Part shown: positions 51,201-61,018 of the stretch, in pieces
How the letters are laid out: every line of letters begins with the position of its first letter
Position numbering within the stretch: position 1 is the stretch's first letter
DNA from: Gracilaria domingensis
Lineage: Eukaryota > Rhodophyta > Florideophyceae > Gracilariales > Gracilariaceae
DNA: 64,000 nucleotides
NCBI GenBank assembly: GCA_022539475.1
Contig: VCMS01000167.1
Coordinates: forward strand, 56,212-120,211
Direction: 5' to 3'
Translations under genes and position numbers: made by a program
The notes under the pieces: generated by a model
Databases searched by the model: none
Told to the model about the DNA's origin: nothing
What the model saw: only the letters and a program-made list of their open reading frames with translations

Positions 51201-51359
51201 AACATCATGTGCGTCTTTCCGTGAATGATGGCTATCACGGGACGCTTTACTGTTTGATTCACTGGTGTCCCGCTCTTCCAAAGTAAACAGGGGGTTCAGG
51301 TGGTGCAACGGTCCCTCCCTTGCGCCTAGGTGTTGGCGAAAACGTCTACGTCCTTGCAT
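48233..51359 (-). pseudogene. tnp2-family (CACTA) transposase, with two frame breaks and one in-frame TGA
   Basis: The start is at 51359 (MQGRRRFRQHLG...), a polar N-terminus with a KRRR basic cluster. The frame shifts near 51030. It then runs LTDSVREAEAKRLLEVLFIV and YGVMCREEHAPVF, then FSSDGVEVFKGRRMTRSLWP, FTVLNYG and NNDLF-type PLVNDKM, the tnp2 catalytic core. A 1-nt shift near 50095 follows, then VRTVFAYLLFVTADWPAASK and KGHNAEFPCRR. There a TGA (49975-49973) replaces what looks like a Cys (C-R-R-C). The rest is open: SPYDPMHLWLQGWVKHLISL (D-P-M-H), IPSSWGRPPES, TPTTHAILHLPQMMRE, LVERVAGAMADIRRS, and a C-terminal about 130-residue domain. It would cut and join transposon ends. Some breaks might be introns. 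Confidence 0.75.
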
Positions 51360-51664
51360 GGTTCAATTCAAACCCTCTGCAGGTGAAACTGTTAGTTTGA
51401 AAATGAACACGCGCCGGCATCAAAGCCAGTATGTCACTTACAGGTGGTATCCAGTTCCGATTCTGACCATCGACATTCCCGCCACAACGAAACGAAACTG
51501 TACACCGCTGAATTCGCTTAAATACCACCCCATCTTCGACCCCGTCCACCTCAGATGAGCATCCTTTCCAAATCTCCAAGAGCAGTACTGCGGCTTTGGC
51601 AGTCCCTTCATTCTTCTTCCACCACCTTCCGCCTGCGAAACCACTCTACGAACATTATAGTACG
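51360..51664. promoter_or_regulatory. Divergent intergenic region of element 2
   Basis: About 305 bp between the two divergent start codons of element 2. The layout mirrors 1132-1491 in element 1. No TATA box stands out. Confidence 0.3.
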
Positions 51665-52565
51665 ATGAATCCTCCCACGCAGAGTACTCCTTCAGTTGCC
51701 CAAAATAGCGGCGATGCATCGCGTTTCGAAGAGCGAGTGCTTTCCATTCCAACTCGGCTCGAGTCGCGCCGTGCCGATAAGAGTGGCACTCCAGGCAAAG
51801 GTTCTCGGCGTAGAATGCGTGAAATATTCAATCGCAAGATGGTAACATTTCAGACCCGTCAGTACATTGAGAACATTCCCTTGACAGAGGAATTTGTATG
51901 CGCAGCTATGCGATGCATTCGAGAATACATATACGCCGTTCACAAAGTGTCTGATGAATGGCAAGCTTACTTACAAGACGTTGGTTCGGGAGTATCAGCA
52001 GCTTGTCGTCGATCTGCGCTCCAAGATAGAGCGCCATTTTCGAATACTGCGTATGGCAGAAGGTCAGTGGGCTGCTAACATGCTGATACAGGAAACGCTC
52101 AGGCGTGATCGCAAATACGGAGGCACTGCATCTAATCCACCAAATGAAACGCAGATTGACACTGAGATAACTCCTGAACACCGCAATGCAGTTCAAATCT
52201 TAGCAACGAACGCTACAGAGGCCCAAGCGTCATTTGCGCCGGCAAGAGAACAGGGGCCCGAGCATGTTACGGGTCAGAACCTTTCAGAAGAGATAGATGA
52301 AATTCTTCCTGGTCCAGCGCCACCGTATAGGACGCTAGGAACGAATAATACACGAGACAATGTTTTGCAAGATAGCAGCACACGAACATTAACAACTGAG
52401 ACGCAGACAATTGTGACAGCTGAGACCAGTGCACAACATGGGCAACGTACCATAGGATCACACACCACTCGTTCCCCTTCTGGTTCACAACGTGCAGGTC
52501 TACGCAGAAGACGTGGTGGTATTGGAAAGCGGTTGACAAATAGAGGTCGAGGAGGCCGCCGTTAA
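51665..52565 (+). CDS. Accessory protein of CACTA element 2, one frame change
   Basis: The ATG at 51665 opens MNPPTQSTPSVAQNSG, a polar N-terminus with a basic SRRRMREIFNRK segment. A helical region follows (TEEFVCAAMRCIREYIYAVH). Near 51985 the frame must shift by one to continue into VREYQQLVVDLRSKIERHFR and MAEGQWAANMLIQETLRRD, a helical stretch in the neighbouring frame (51894-52565). A Ser/Thr-rich part and a very basic Arg/Gly tail (GLRRRRGGIGKRL... RGRGGRR) close the protein. The basic tail suggests nucleic-acid binding. It is not recognised. Its place next to the transposase parallels the other two elements; a helper role is inferred. Confidence 0.5.
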
Positions 52566-52752
52566 TGTTAGTGAAAACAAGGGAGAGGCAGGTATGACAT
52601 CCCTAACGTACACTGAAACATTCCCAAGTATCCACATTCAAGGTCTCTTGCAAAGAGTGGTGTCAGACAGTAAAGTAAGTTTGTGTTCGATACCTTCGCT
52701 AGGCTCTTTATGGGTCAAAAGTAAATATGCGTACCTTGATGTTCAATTGTTT

Positions 52753-53350
52753 TCACAATGTGAGCAGACCCACAGCGGCCTGTAAGAGGGACCTCAGATG
52801 GAAAGCATGAAGTGCGGTAAATCTCATGATGAGGGTGCCTTCATGTCTCCAAGAAGCGCTGTCATAAGACAGAATGCGTCTTACACGGCGATAGGATGTC
52901 ACCTCTCTCCGGCGGCGACAATTGGGACACTGGTGATAGCCGGTACGGCAGCGAATCATTGAGCTGCAGCAGCGACGGCATATACAGTGTTGGCCACATG
53001 CGCAATTTCATGGAGTGAGTAGGCGACATCGATGAAAACGAGGCCATGGTATATCGTGAAGCCGCCAACTAGCTGGCTGTTTACAACGTTGGCTGCGATG
53101 TCCTCAGCTTGTCGCACCAGCGATGAGACCAAGGACACTATTTGGAGTATCACGTTCAAGTCCACACCCTCCACATTCGTCACACCGGCCAAGCGTCTTT
53201 TTCGGTATTGCATAGCGAAAACCGAGCCACAGCACCGGGTGCGACGAGAAGACTTCATTAAAGACATGGCGTTGACGTGTCGGCTGTTGCCCGAACTCCA
53301 ATTGTGCTTGAGTTTCACTTTCCTCCGTGCCCATGCTCTCTTGGCGCGAT
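52753..53350 (-). pseudogene. RING-finger-like gene relic
   Basis: In one minus-strand frame (about 53000-52753) CACGQHCICRRCC is followed by CRTGYHQCPNCRRRREV, the second half of a RING finger (C-x-H/C-x2-C...C-P-x-C-R). Upstream, in another frame (53318-52956), coding-like sequence lies next to it: NVEGVDLNVILQIVSLVSSL, FTIYHGLVFIDVAY. The two frames and a stop before the RING part point to a decayed gene, or to a split exon pair. The first Cys pair of the RING was not located. If real, the ancestor was probably a RING-type ubiquitin ligase. Confidence 0.4.
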
Positions 53351-54566
53351 GCGGCTCGTGCGAAATCCAAGAGCTCGATACGCATCACAGCACAGGTAGT
53401 AACGAGGCAAAGTGAAGAAACGAAAGTGCATGGATTGATCTCAGTCGATCGTCCGCTGACCTGACGGCATCCATGACCATGCCCATATGCTCCTTGAGAC
53501 ACCGTGACCCAAGTTGCCTCTACCACATACCACATATATCTGATGTCGAGCTTTCACGTTCTGTAAGCTCTGTAATGAGGTATGTGAGTGCGAGGCAGAC
53601 GAAAGGGGGCACGTCACCCAGATATGTTCAGCGCGTACAGGGGTATGTTACGGTCGTTAAAATGAGCTGCAAGACTATTGGTATCAAAGCAAGACTTCAG
53701 CGACCTCATCATCCGAAATGCAGACCTTCTCCCAGTTAGCGCGAATCCTCTTTGACGTCCACGTTTTTGACGATGGCTTTCGTTTCCCACATCCTCGTAC
53801 CACCACGCTTCTTACTCATTGGCTCTGCGGGGGACACGAAAGAGCTTTGCTCTACAAGTCATTGGTCGAGACAGAGGACACGAAAACCACTACAGTCGCA
53901 AGAATCTTATGAGACTGGTACTGCCCGGCGTCGTCCGGGGTTGCCAAGAAGGGCGACGGCGCGACGTACGAAAAAGCGGCGTTGTCGGCGCCGAACGACT
54001 GGTCAGCGAATGGCGACGCCAGCATCATGCCGTCAGCGAGCGCGCGCGGCGGCGAGGTGGCGCGCAGTGGCGTGGGGGGCCTGGAAACAGCGGCGGCGGC
54101 GGCACCCACGCGTACAGCGGCGCGGACGCAAAGAAGTCGGCGAATGGTGGGTGGCATGTCACACGCCTCCAGGGGTGGCGCCATTTACGCAGTTTGCGTG
54201 CGCTCCGCGCTCCGTTCTCGCCCTAATGCTGGCGCGGTGGTAGCTAGTCATCCGAAAGCCCGTCGAGAAGTACCTATATGGCAGTTGGTACAAGACGATC
54301 TCGGGAGCGCTGTGGCTGCGGGGAAGGCAGCAGCGACGGCGGCGGCGCAGGCTGTGGCGCCAGTGACATAAAAGTTTGAGCAGCACGTGCCGGGTGCTGG
54401 CTTACATTACCCGCTTGGGGAAGCGCGTCGATGTGTGGCACAGGCTTCGCTTGCTGCGCCGCGCCTCGTCACGCCGCGCCGCGGATAACCCTTCGTCAGT
54501 TAGCGTCGCGTACGCTCACCGGTCCGGAAAACACACCGGCCGGCTTCCACCGCATCCAGTGCCACC
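53351..54566. other. Intergenic region with a GC-rich patch
   Basis: No gene I can support. 53930-54380 is GC-rich and open in several frames on both strands, which is expected from composition. It may be the 5' flank of the kinase relic. Confidence 0.35.
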
Positions 54567-55720
54567 ATGGCTACGCTGCAGCCCTCCACGCCGCGCATTG
54601 GTAATCTTCTACGTCGCAACCTCGCTCTCCCCGCTCGCGCGTGCGCAGGACGAGCCCTTGAAAACCGCCGCCAATCTGCTGCTCAGCCTTGAGGTGCACG
54701 AGCCCTGTCCAACCATGTGCCACGCGGATCAGCGCTGTAACAAACAGTTTCCCCCTACGATGTCGCTTGTAACAATATGCATAACGCACTCTGGGGCTAT
54801 GCCACTTCCAGTCACTTTTTGTTTTGAGATCGTCGTGTAGCGCAAGCCGTTTACAGGAGCCGTCTCGTGATACATGGTCATGTTTTTCTCTCGCACTTAG
54901 TATTCCCTTTCGCTTGAGTGTGTTGTCATCGCCACCCAGCACCACGCCTAAGACCCGCTCACACTCGCCGCTGCGTCGAGAGCGTCTTCTCTACGACCAT
55001 ACGCCCTTCTCCGAAGGCTGAGCCAACGTTCGGGTTCTCCTTGTCAGAAACGAGCATCCTCGATATTGCACTTTATCCGGCCCATACCTCAGATAATCCG
55101 CAACTCCTGGCCATCCCATTCTTGGTGGCTGCATCACCGTGTACTGCGCTCAAGTGGCCATCGAAGAGTTCCCCACGATCAGAATCTCTTTAAAGAACTC
55201 GCAGGCTCGACTTTACATCTATGACGAATCGAGACAGAATCATGTTCTCTTCTTCCAGCAGTTGCCCTCGGCATCCAATCGCAGTCTGACCAGTGTGTAC
55301 AAGTTTACGCAATGATTTGCGTGATTCGCGGTTGGGACGATGTAGTGCTGCCGTCCATTCGCACACGGGGTTTTCTGTTTGTGTCATTGTTACTACCAAG
55401 GCAAAACAAAGCGCTTCAAATGTTGCACAGGCCATGATCCAGGCCGTTACACAGCTCTGTATGCATGACCACCCCAATATCGTTCCAATTGTTGATGTGT
55501 ACGAGAGTGTGCGTACTCTGTACATCTTCACCGACTATGCTGATGCAAACACCGTAACGGAGGTGGTTCAATATCGAAATATGCTATGTGAGGCTGAGGC
55601 TGATGTAGCTACGATTATATCTGGCTTGCTTCGCGCATTGGTCCATCGTCTGTCTCTTGCAGATGCTAGTTTTTGGCGAGGGTCGTCCAGAAATTGGCAA
55701 GGGTCGTCCAGTATATTTTT
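54567..55720 (+). pseudogene. Protein-kinase-like gene relic
   Basis: GCCACCATGG at 54561-54570 is a strong start context and opens MATLQPSTPRIGNLLRRNLA, which stops after 41 codons. Coding-like pieces in other frames follow: FGFSLSETSILDIALYPA, then TVYCAQVAIEEFPTIRISLK, ARLYIYDESRQNHVLFFQQL. Then 55293 onward gives DHPNIVPIVDVYESVRTLYI, FTDYADANTVTEVV and EADVATIISGLLRALVHRL, the alphaC-beta4-beta5 and hinge part of a Ser/Thr kinase (CAMK-like wording). No HRD or DFG motif follows: the similarity stops at about 55660, where a GGGTCGTCCAG repeat begins. Several frame changes show it is dead. Confidence 0.55.
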
Positions 55721-55785
55721 TGAAAAAATATCGAGATCAATTATTTCAAAATTTGCAGATAATTGCTTGGGTCGTCCAGAATCGC
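55676..55785 (+). repeat. Short direct repeats of GGGTCGTCCAG
   Basis: GGGTCGTCCAG occurs three times (about 55681, 55702 and 55769) at the point where the kinase similarity ends. The first two are in a 21-22 bp tandem (GGCGAGGGTCGTCCAGAAATT / GGCAAGGGTCGTCCAGTATA). Confidence 0.65.
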
Positions 55786-56077
55786 TGTGCAGTAAATACT
55801 GGTGGGTTTTCCACTCGTGCTAGTTCTTTAGTCGAGGGCTACCTGAACTGTATTTCGCGAAGTCTAGGTTCAGTTTCCATTAAAGTGCACATTACACGAT
55901 ACCTTCTGCGGAATGATACCCTGCAACGCATGGAATACTAGTACTAGTACAGATGATGCCCATTATGAAATCATACCGTTTTATTCGTATCTATTCTTCT
56001 ATCGACCGCTTTTGCTAACCACTACTTCGCTATATGACATGTACCATATCCCCATGATGGAGCGGGTGTAGGCGCAA

Positions 56078-56229
56078 TCTGCGGCAGATGCCGCAGACTG
56101 CACGTTCACCATCGGCTGTATCGGTAGAACAAATACGCACTCCGAGAGAATGAGGCGCGAAGCGCCTCATCCTCTCCGTTCCTCATGTAGGGAACCATGC
56201 CCAGATGCATGGTTCCCTACTTGAGGAAC
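56078..56229. repeat. Cluster of three perfect or near-perfect hairpins
   Basis: TCTGCGGCA-GA-TGCCGCAGA (56078-56097); TGAGGCGC-GAA-GCGCCTCA with longer GAGAG/CTCTC pairing (56144-56176); and a 52-bp foldback GTTCCTCATGTAGGGAACCA... mirrored by ...CCCTACTTGAGGAAC (56178-56229). All three lie within 152 bp and differ in sequence. Confidence 0.88.
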
Positions 56230-56269
56230 CTGCACCTGCAACTCGTGAGCTACCTCCGCATCAAAAGTC

Positions 56270-57166
56270 AGTTACCTGTATACGCAAGCAGAAAGTATCC
56301 ATAAGTTAGTCAATGATCCGTTGGATACATTTGAAATGCGATGGAACGTACCATTGATAAGAGCAAAACAGAAACGTTGCACTAGAAAAGTCGAGGGACC
56401 TAGTAACTCGCAAAATGAAAAAGAAGAAGGAAAGGAATCGGTTAGATTACCAGCCCACCATCATCGTAAAGCGCGAAAGGTGTCGAAGCGAGAACTCACA
56501 ACCAAGGACACCAAGAATGCCCATGCAGCAAACATACCTCAAGATGCGATAAACGAAAGAGCAGCCTATGTCCCAACCAAGTACCAGAATTGCCTATCCC
56601 GAACAGCCAGAAATCGATCTTGAGAGACGAAATGAAATTGGTCGTTTACCTGTATACGCAAGCAGAAAGTATCCATATGTTAGTCAATGCTCCGTTGGAT
56701 ACAGTTGAAATGCGATAGAACGTACCATTGATAAGAGCAAAACAGAAACGTTGCGCTAGAAAAGTCGAGGGACCTAGTAACTCGCAAACGGAAGAAGAAG
56801 CAGGAAAGGGATCGGTTAGATTACCAGCCCACCATCATCGTAAAGCGCGAAAAGGTGTCGAAGCGAGAACTCACAACCAAGGACACCAAGAATGCCCATG
56901 CAGCAAACATACCTCAAGATGCGATAAACGAAAGAGCAGCCTATGTCCCAACCAAGTACCAGAATTGCCTATCCCGAACAGCCAGAGATCGATCTTGAGA
57001 GACGAAATGAAATTGGTCGTTTTCCTGTATACGCAAGCAGAAAGTATCCATAAGTTAGTCAATGCTCCGTTGGATACAGTTGAAATGCGATAGAACGTAC
57101 CATTGATAAGAGCGAAACAGAAACGTTGCGCTAGAAAAGTCGAGGGACCTAGTAACTCGCAAAAGT
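56270..57166 (+). repeat. Tandem array, about 375 bp x 2.4
   Basis: The phrase CCTGTATACGCAAGCAG recurs at 56275, 56649 and 57024, so the period is 374-375 bp. Units are highly similar over their full length. The third unit ends at about 57166 after AGTAACTCGCAAAAG. The first two units have an open frame (for example 56321-56623), but it closes by a frame change between units, so no gene is proposed. Confidence 0.92.
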
Positions 57167-57842
57167 AACCCAAAGCCGTTTTCTTGCCGTGTACATGTCG
57201 CAGAGCGCGAAGAGACGTGGTGAGGATTGGTTAGTTTAGAACAAAGATACGTAGAATGAAATGGAAGCACGTACGAAAAGACTGCACGGAATACATCCGT
57301 GAGATACGGATGCTGTCCGCTTTATGGAGGCGTCCGACGAGGGCGGAGAAAGAGAATGAGGTACGCTTCATGTCCGCTTAATGGAATCCATTCTCAGCAC
57401 GCTACTTCGTAATCCGTCGTACTTTTTTCCGCCCTCGCACTTTGTAGCGAGTGCGAGGGCGGAAAAACGTACGACGGAGCGGAGTAGAACGCGAGGATGG
57501 CACGGATCACGACGGTAACAAAAGGTCGGACGTCGGACGGGCGGGGGCGGCGGCGGAAAGAAGAGATTTATTTTTCTGTGCGAGATTGGACAAGTGTACA
57601 GCGTACAACGTTGGGAAACCACAGGTTTATAACCAGTGGTAGATAATACGAGAAGTACACCCTTGTGTTGAGGTCGACGTGTACCTACGTTCCTTTTTGA
57701 ACGAAAGCACGTGATTTAAACTCAAAATATATTCTCCGTTCTGAGCAACACGTCGATATTGACTGTCGCTCGACCTCCTTCTCCCTTCGGACGCCCTTCC
57801 CTTGCAGTCTTTGTCGTCGTTTCTCGTTCATTTCTTCTTCCC
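57167..57842. other. Spacer between tandem array and element 3
   Basis: Holds a perfect hairpin (listed separately) and a direct repeat GTCCGCTTTATGGA / GTCCGCTTAATGGA (57318 and 57373). Element 3's left end may lie here, but I saw no terminal repeat. Confidence 0.4.
57413..57478. repeat. Long hairpin, about 28-bp arms
   Basis: TCCGTCGTACTTTTTTCCGC at the left and GCGGAAAAACGTACGACGGA at the right pair almost perfectly (small A/T-run difference) around CCCTCGCACT...AGTGCGAGGG and a short TTGTAGCG loop. Confidence 0.9.
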
Positions 57843-60800
57843 ATGGTCTACTACTGTACACATAAGAAGCGTGGGTGCCCCTTCGTTACTCGCCGAGGAG
57901 TCTTATCTCTTCAACAGCATGTCAACCATTGCCCGTTTCGTCTGAAAGCAGCGCTGGAAGACGACAATAGCCGGCCCATTCGGAGAAGCAAGCGTCTCAA
58001 GCTTTCCGCGCCCGCGCCCGCATCTTCCGAAACGGTCACTGACCCTTGTCGCCTTCCCGAGCCTCCAGTGTCCGAGGACATCGTCGACCCCACTCCGTGC
58101 GCCCCTCCCATTCCGGACACTTCGCATTGTGTTTCTCCTTCCCCGGGTTCCGCGTCATTAGAGTGAGAACACGGAAGCAGTTCCCGCCCAGTGCCTTCTG
58201 AGGAGGCCCTTGGTGATTTGCATATGGATTATCTCACGGTTTGTCTGGCTTCAGTAGCTTCCAACCTTGGTCATCGTGAGGCGGACGAGCTAATTGGGCT
58301 ACTTCGGGACCCGCGATTCTCGCAAAAGCGATTCAACGAGACCATAACAAGTTCCAAGCGCTGTACAGAACTAAAGAACGCCATTTTCGAACGATACGCC
58401 TCAAAGGACGGTTTCAATCGCAGAACTGTCTCGCCAGAAGGATGTAAGTTCAGCGCCACCCTCTACACGAGAGACCCCGTTCAGACACTTGTGAAACAGC
58501 TCCAGTTGGCTAACAACGAAAACACGTTCTTCCACCCTATACCTCAGACCCACTCCACGAAAATATCTCACCCCATGTCCGGCTCTCTCGCAAGAGACGC
58601 CACCTCAAAACTTAAGGAAATGGTCATGGGCTCTTTGGATAGTAGAATGGTGTGGTACTCCCAAGAAATAAGTTACAGTGAATCTTTCGTAGGTCTTCTG
58701 CAGGTATACACCGATAAGTCTTCAACAACTCTAAAGCAAACATCGGTTACCGCCTATCCTCTTCACCTCATATTTCTCAACTTCTCCGACGAGCTTCGCC
58801 GTAAGTGTATCCGTGATGACCTCACAGTAGTGGCATACTTCCCTACCACACTGATCGAGGTTTCCGCATCTGAAGCAGACGCAATGCCATTCGTTTCTAG
58901 CAAGTCTCTACGCGAGTCCAGGATGCAAATCCTTCAAGAATCTCTTCGTCAAGTCCTGGAGCCCATTCTAAATCTCACGCAGAAAGGTTTTCAGTTCATC
59001 GGCGAAGACAAACTAAGTCGAGTGTTCCATCCTCTGCTTGCAAGTTATTGTGCGGATATTCCTGAGGCTAAGGACATTCTGTCTATTCTTCATGGGACCA
59101 AAACGGAAAGCCCGTGTCATAGATGCAAAGCCCCTCGCCCATCTTTATGCAGTCCTATTCCCACCTCATTCAACGGACGTTCTCAAAAGCACACGAAAAG
59201 CATCCGAAAGACATACACAGCTATCTTGCAACATGCACAAAAAGACGAGGCGGGAAGACGTCCACGTCGTGCGAGGGAGAGGAGATCTCAAGCGGATACT
59301 CTGATGCGTTCAAATTCCATATCTCTCATTCCTTCGTTCCTCGAAACTTCCGTAAGCCTTGGAATGATCCCGGGATTGTCTCCATACAGTCTGTTCTCAT
59401 TCGAACCATTACACAACTTGCATCTCGGCATCTCAAAGTTGATAAAAACGGCCACAATCGAGAGACTGCAGTCAGACACCCTGTGCACCACATTAGGAAC
59501 ATCTGCATCGCGTTCATTTCGAACGATACGCACCCAACTCCTCAACCATGCAAACGCAATTCTAGCTGCCATAGAACGCGATTCTCCTGCCAAAGGTTTA
59601 CATATCGATTTCTCCACGCAGGAGAAAGGCAAATCTTTGAATGGTATCTTCACGAAAGACGGTCTCCGTGGAATGCTGGAGGCCAAAAACTACAAAGCAC
59701 TTGACATGGTCTTTCCCTTCATAGGAGCATTCTTTGACATATGCTGTGGAGAACAGGACGTTGCCCCAATCACAACCGTTTTCTCTCAGTACTCGGACTT
59801 GCTCTCGACCTTATTCAGATACAATCGTGACCCGTATTGGACTGAAAGCTCTCTCCTGTGTCTTAGTTCGGAGATTGAAGCCTTCAAGCGTTCCGCAACA
59901 AAGACCCTGGCGGATTTTCATCCCTCCAGACAGGGAACTCTGAAGTTTCATCTTCTCGATCATCTCGTGGACGATATTCGCCGTCTGGGAAGTATCAAGT
60001 ACTACGACGCAGGCATATACGAACATGCACACCTGCTATTTAAGAGACACTACAAAGAGACGTCCAGAAGAACAGCCACGGCTGTGGAGGAGACTATTCG
60101 CTCCATTGAGCACGGACATGTTAGAAAGCAATGGAATGGCAATACTCCTTACCAGCGTAATCCAGGTTTACCAGGAACTTCCACACAGCTTCCTCGGTTT
60201 GCAATGAGAGGGCGTTCTTTCACTTTACGAGCTCTTCAACATTGTGTTTCAAGTATGTCCAGTTCAAAAACATGGACTGCTGTTAGAGAAATGTTCTCAA
60301 GTACGGACACAAGGTCGATTCTTGATCAAATTGGTGAACAGGCCCTTCCTCCTTTCCTCAGTCTCGTGAAAGAAACACTGGATGAGCACTCTATTACATA
60401 CTTCCCAGAAAAGACAAGGATAACTCTGGTGAATTCGGCCCTCGTGAAAGGCGGTTTCGTTCCGACTCTTGAACACTTCGATTCGTCTTCTAAGGCACTT
60501 AAGCTGGGACGACCCAAATACCCCATCATCCAACGTGTCTTCGCTTCTCCAGCATTTGGTCCCAGTAGAAAGCCAAAGTTTTCCACTGTATTGGTAAGCG
60601 GAGAAGATTCAGAGACTTGGGTTGCCCAGGTAGTCGCTCTGATTCGAATATCTCTCCTTGATTCTGCACTTACCGCACCAGAGGTGGCATTCGTCCGGTA
60701 TTTCGAAGTTTTACCCCCCGCAACAAACATCGACCACATATTGAAATGCATATGTTTACGGTGGGCTACAAACGATGAAAAGAACCACACTCTTCCGTTC

Positions 60801-60905
60801 CCTCGTCATTCCAAAGCGGAGACTATCGTAGAGTTAACTCCTTGGTACGGGATGGTTCCGGCTTCTGCACTACAGGGAACTGTCCATGTTGTTCGATCAA
60901 ACTAA
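57843..60905 (+). CDS. Plavaka-type transposase with N-terminal zinc finger and one in-frame TGA
   Basis: The ATG at 57843 starts MVYYCTHKKRGCPFVTRRGV and LSLQQHVNHCPF, a C2H2/C-type finger at the very N-terminus as in Plavaka proteins. A basic IRRSKRLKLS and a Pro/Ser linker follow. The frame then meets a single TGA at 58164-58166 and continues in the same frame to 60905 for about 910 more residues. These hold VYTDKSSTTLKQTSVTAYPL, FLNFSDELRRKCIRDD, a Cys pair (CHRCKAPRPSLCSP), SLIPSFLET, LFSFEPLHNLHLGISKLIK (the D/E-P-L-H-N-L-H motif) and a C-terminal VVALIRISLLDS...VAFVRYFEVL domain. It would excise and integrate the element. The TGA has no convincing intron around it, so it is a nonsense mutation or a readthrough site. 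Confidence 0.75.
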
Positions 60906-61018
60906 CCTGCTCCACCTTTTTGTCCTCCACTTCAATGGTTTCAACACCGATTCTACATCAATCGATTCTATCATGATTCAGATGAAGGACCAACTGAGCA
61001 CGTTGATCTTGTACAGCC

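Larger units (their letters stand above)
48233..52565. mobile_element. CACTA (EnSpm, tnp2-type) DNA transposon 2
   Basis: A minus-strand tnp2-family transposase (48233-51359) and a divergent plus-strand partner gene (51665-52565) are separated by about 300 bp. Terminal inverted repeats and a 3-bp target duplication were looked for and not found. Extent is that of the coding parts. Element 2 abuts the truncated retroelement. Confidence 0.65.

Noticed and set aside
56270-57166. CRISPR array or protein gene in the 375-bp repeats
   Set aside because: The units are long, adjacent and have no spacers, and the frames change between units; it is an ordinary tandem array in a eukaryotic genome.
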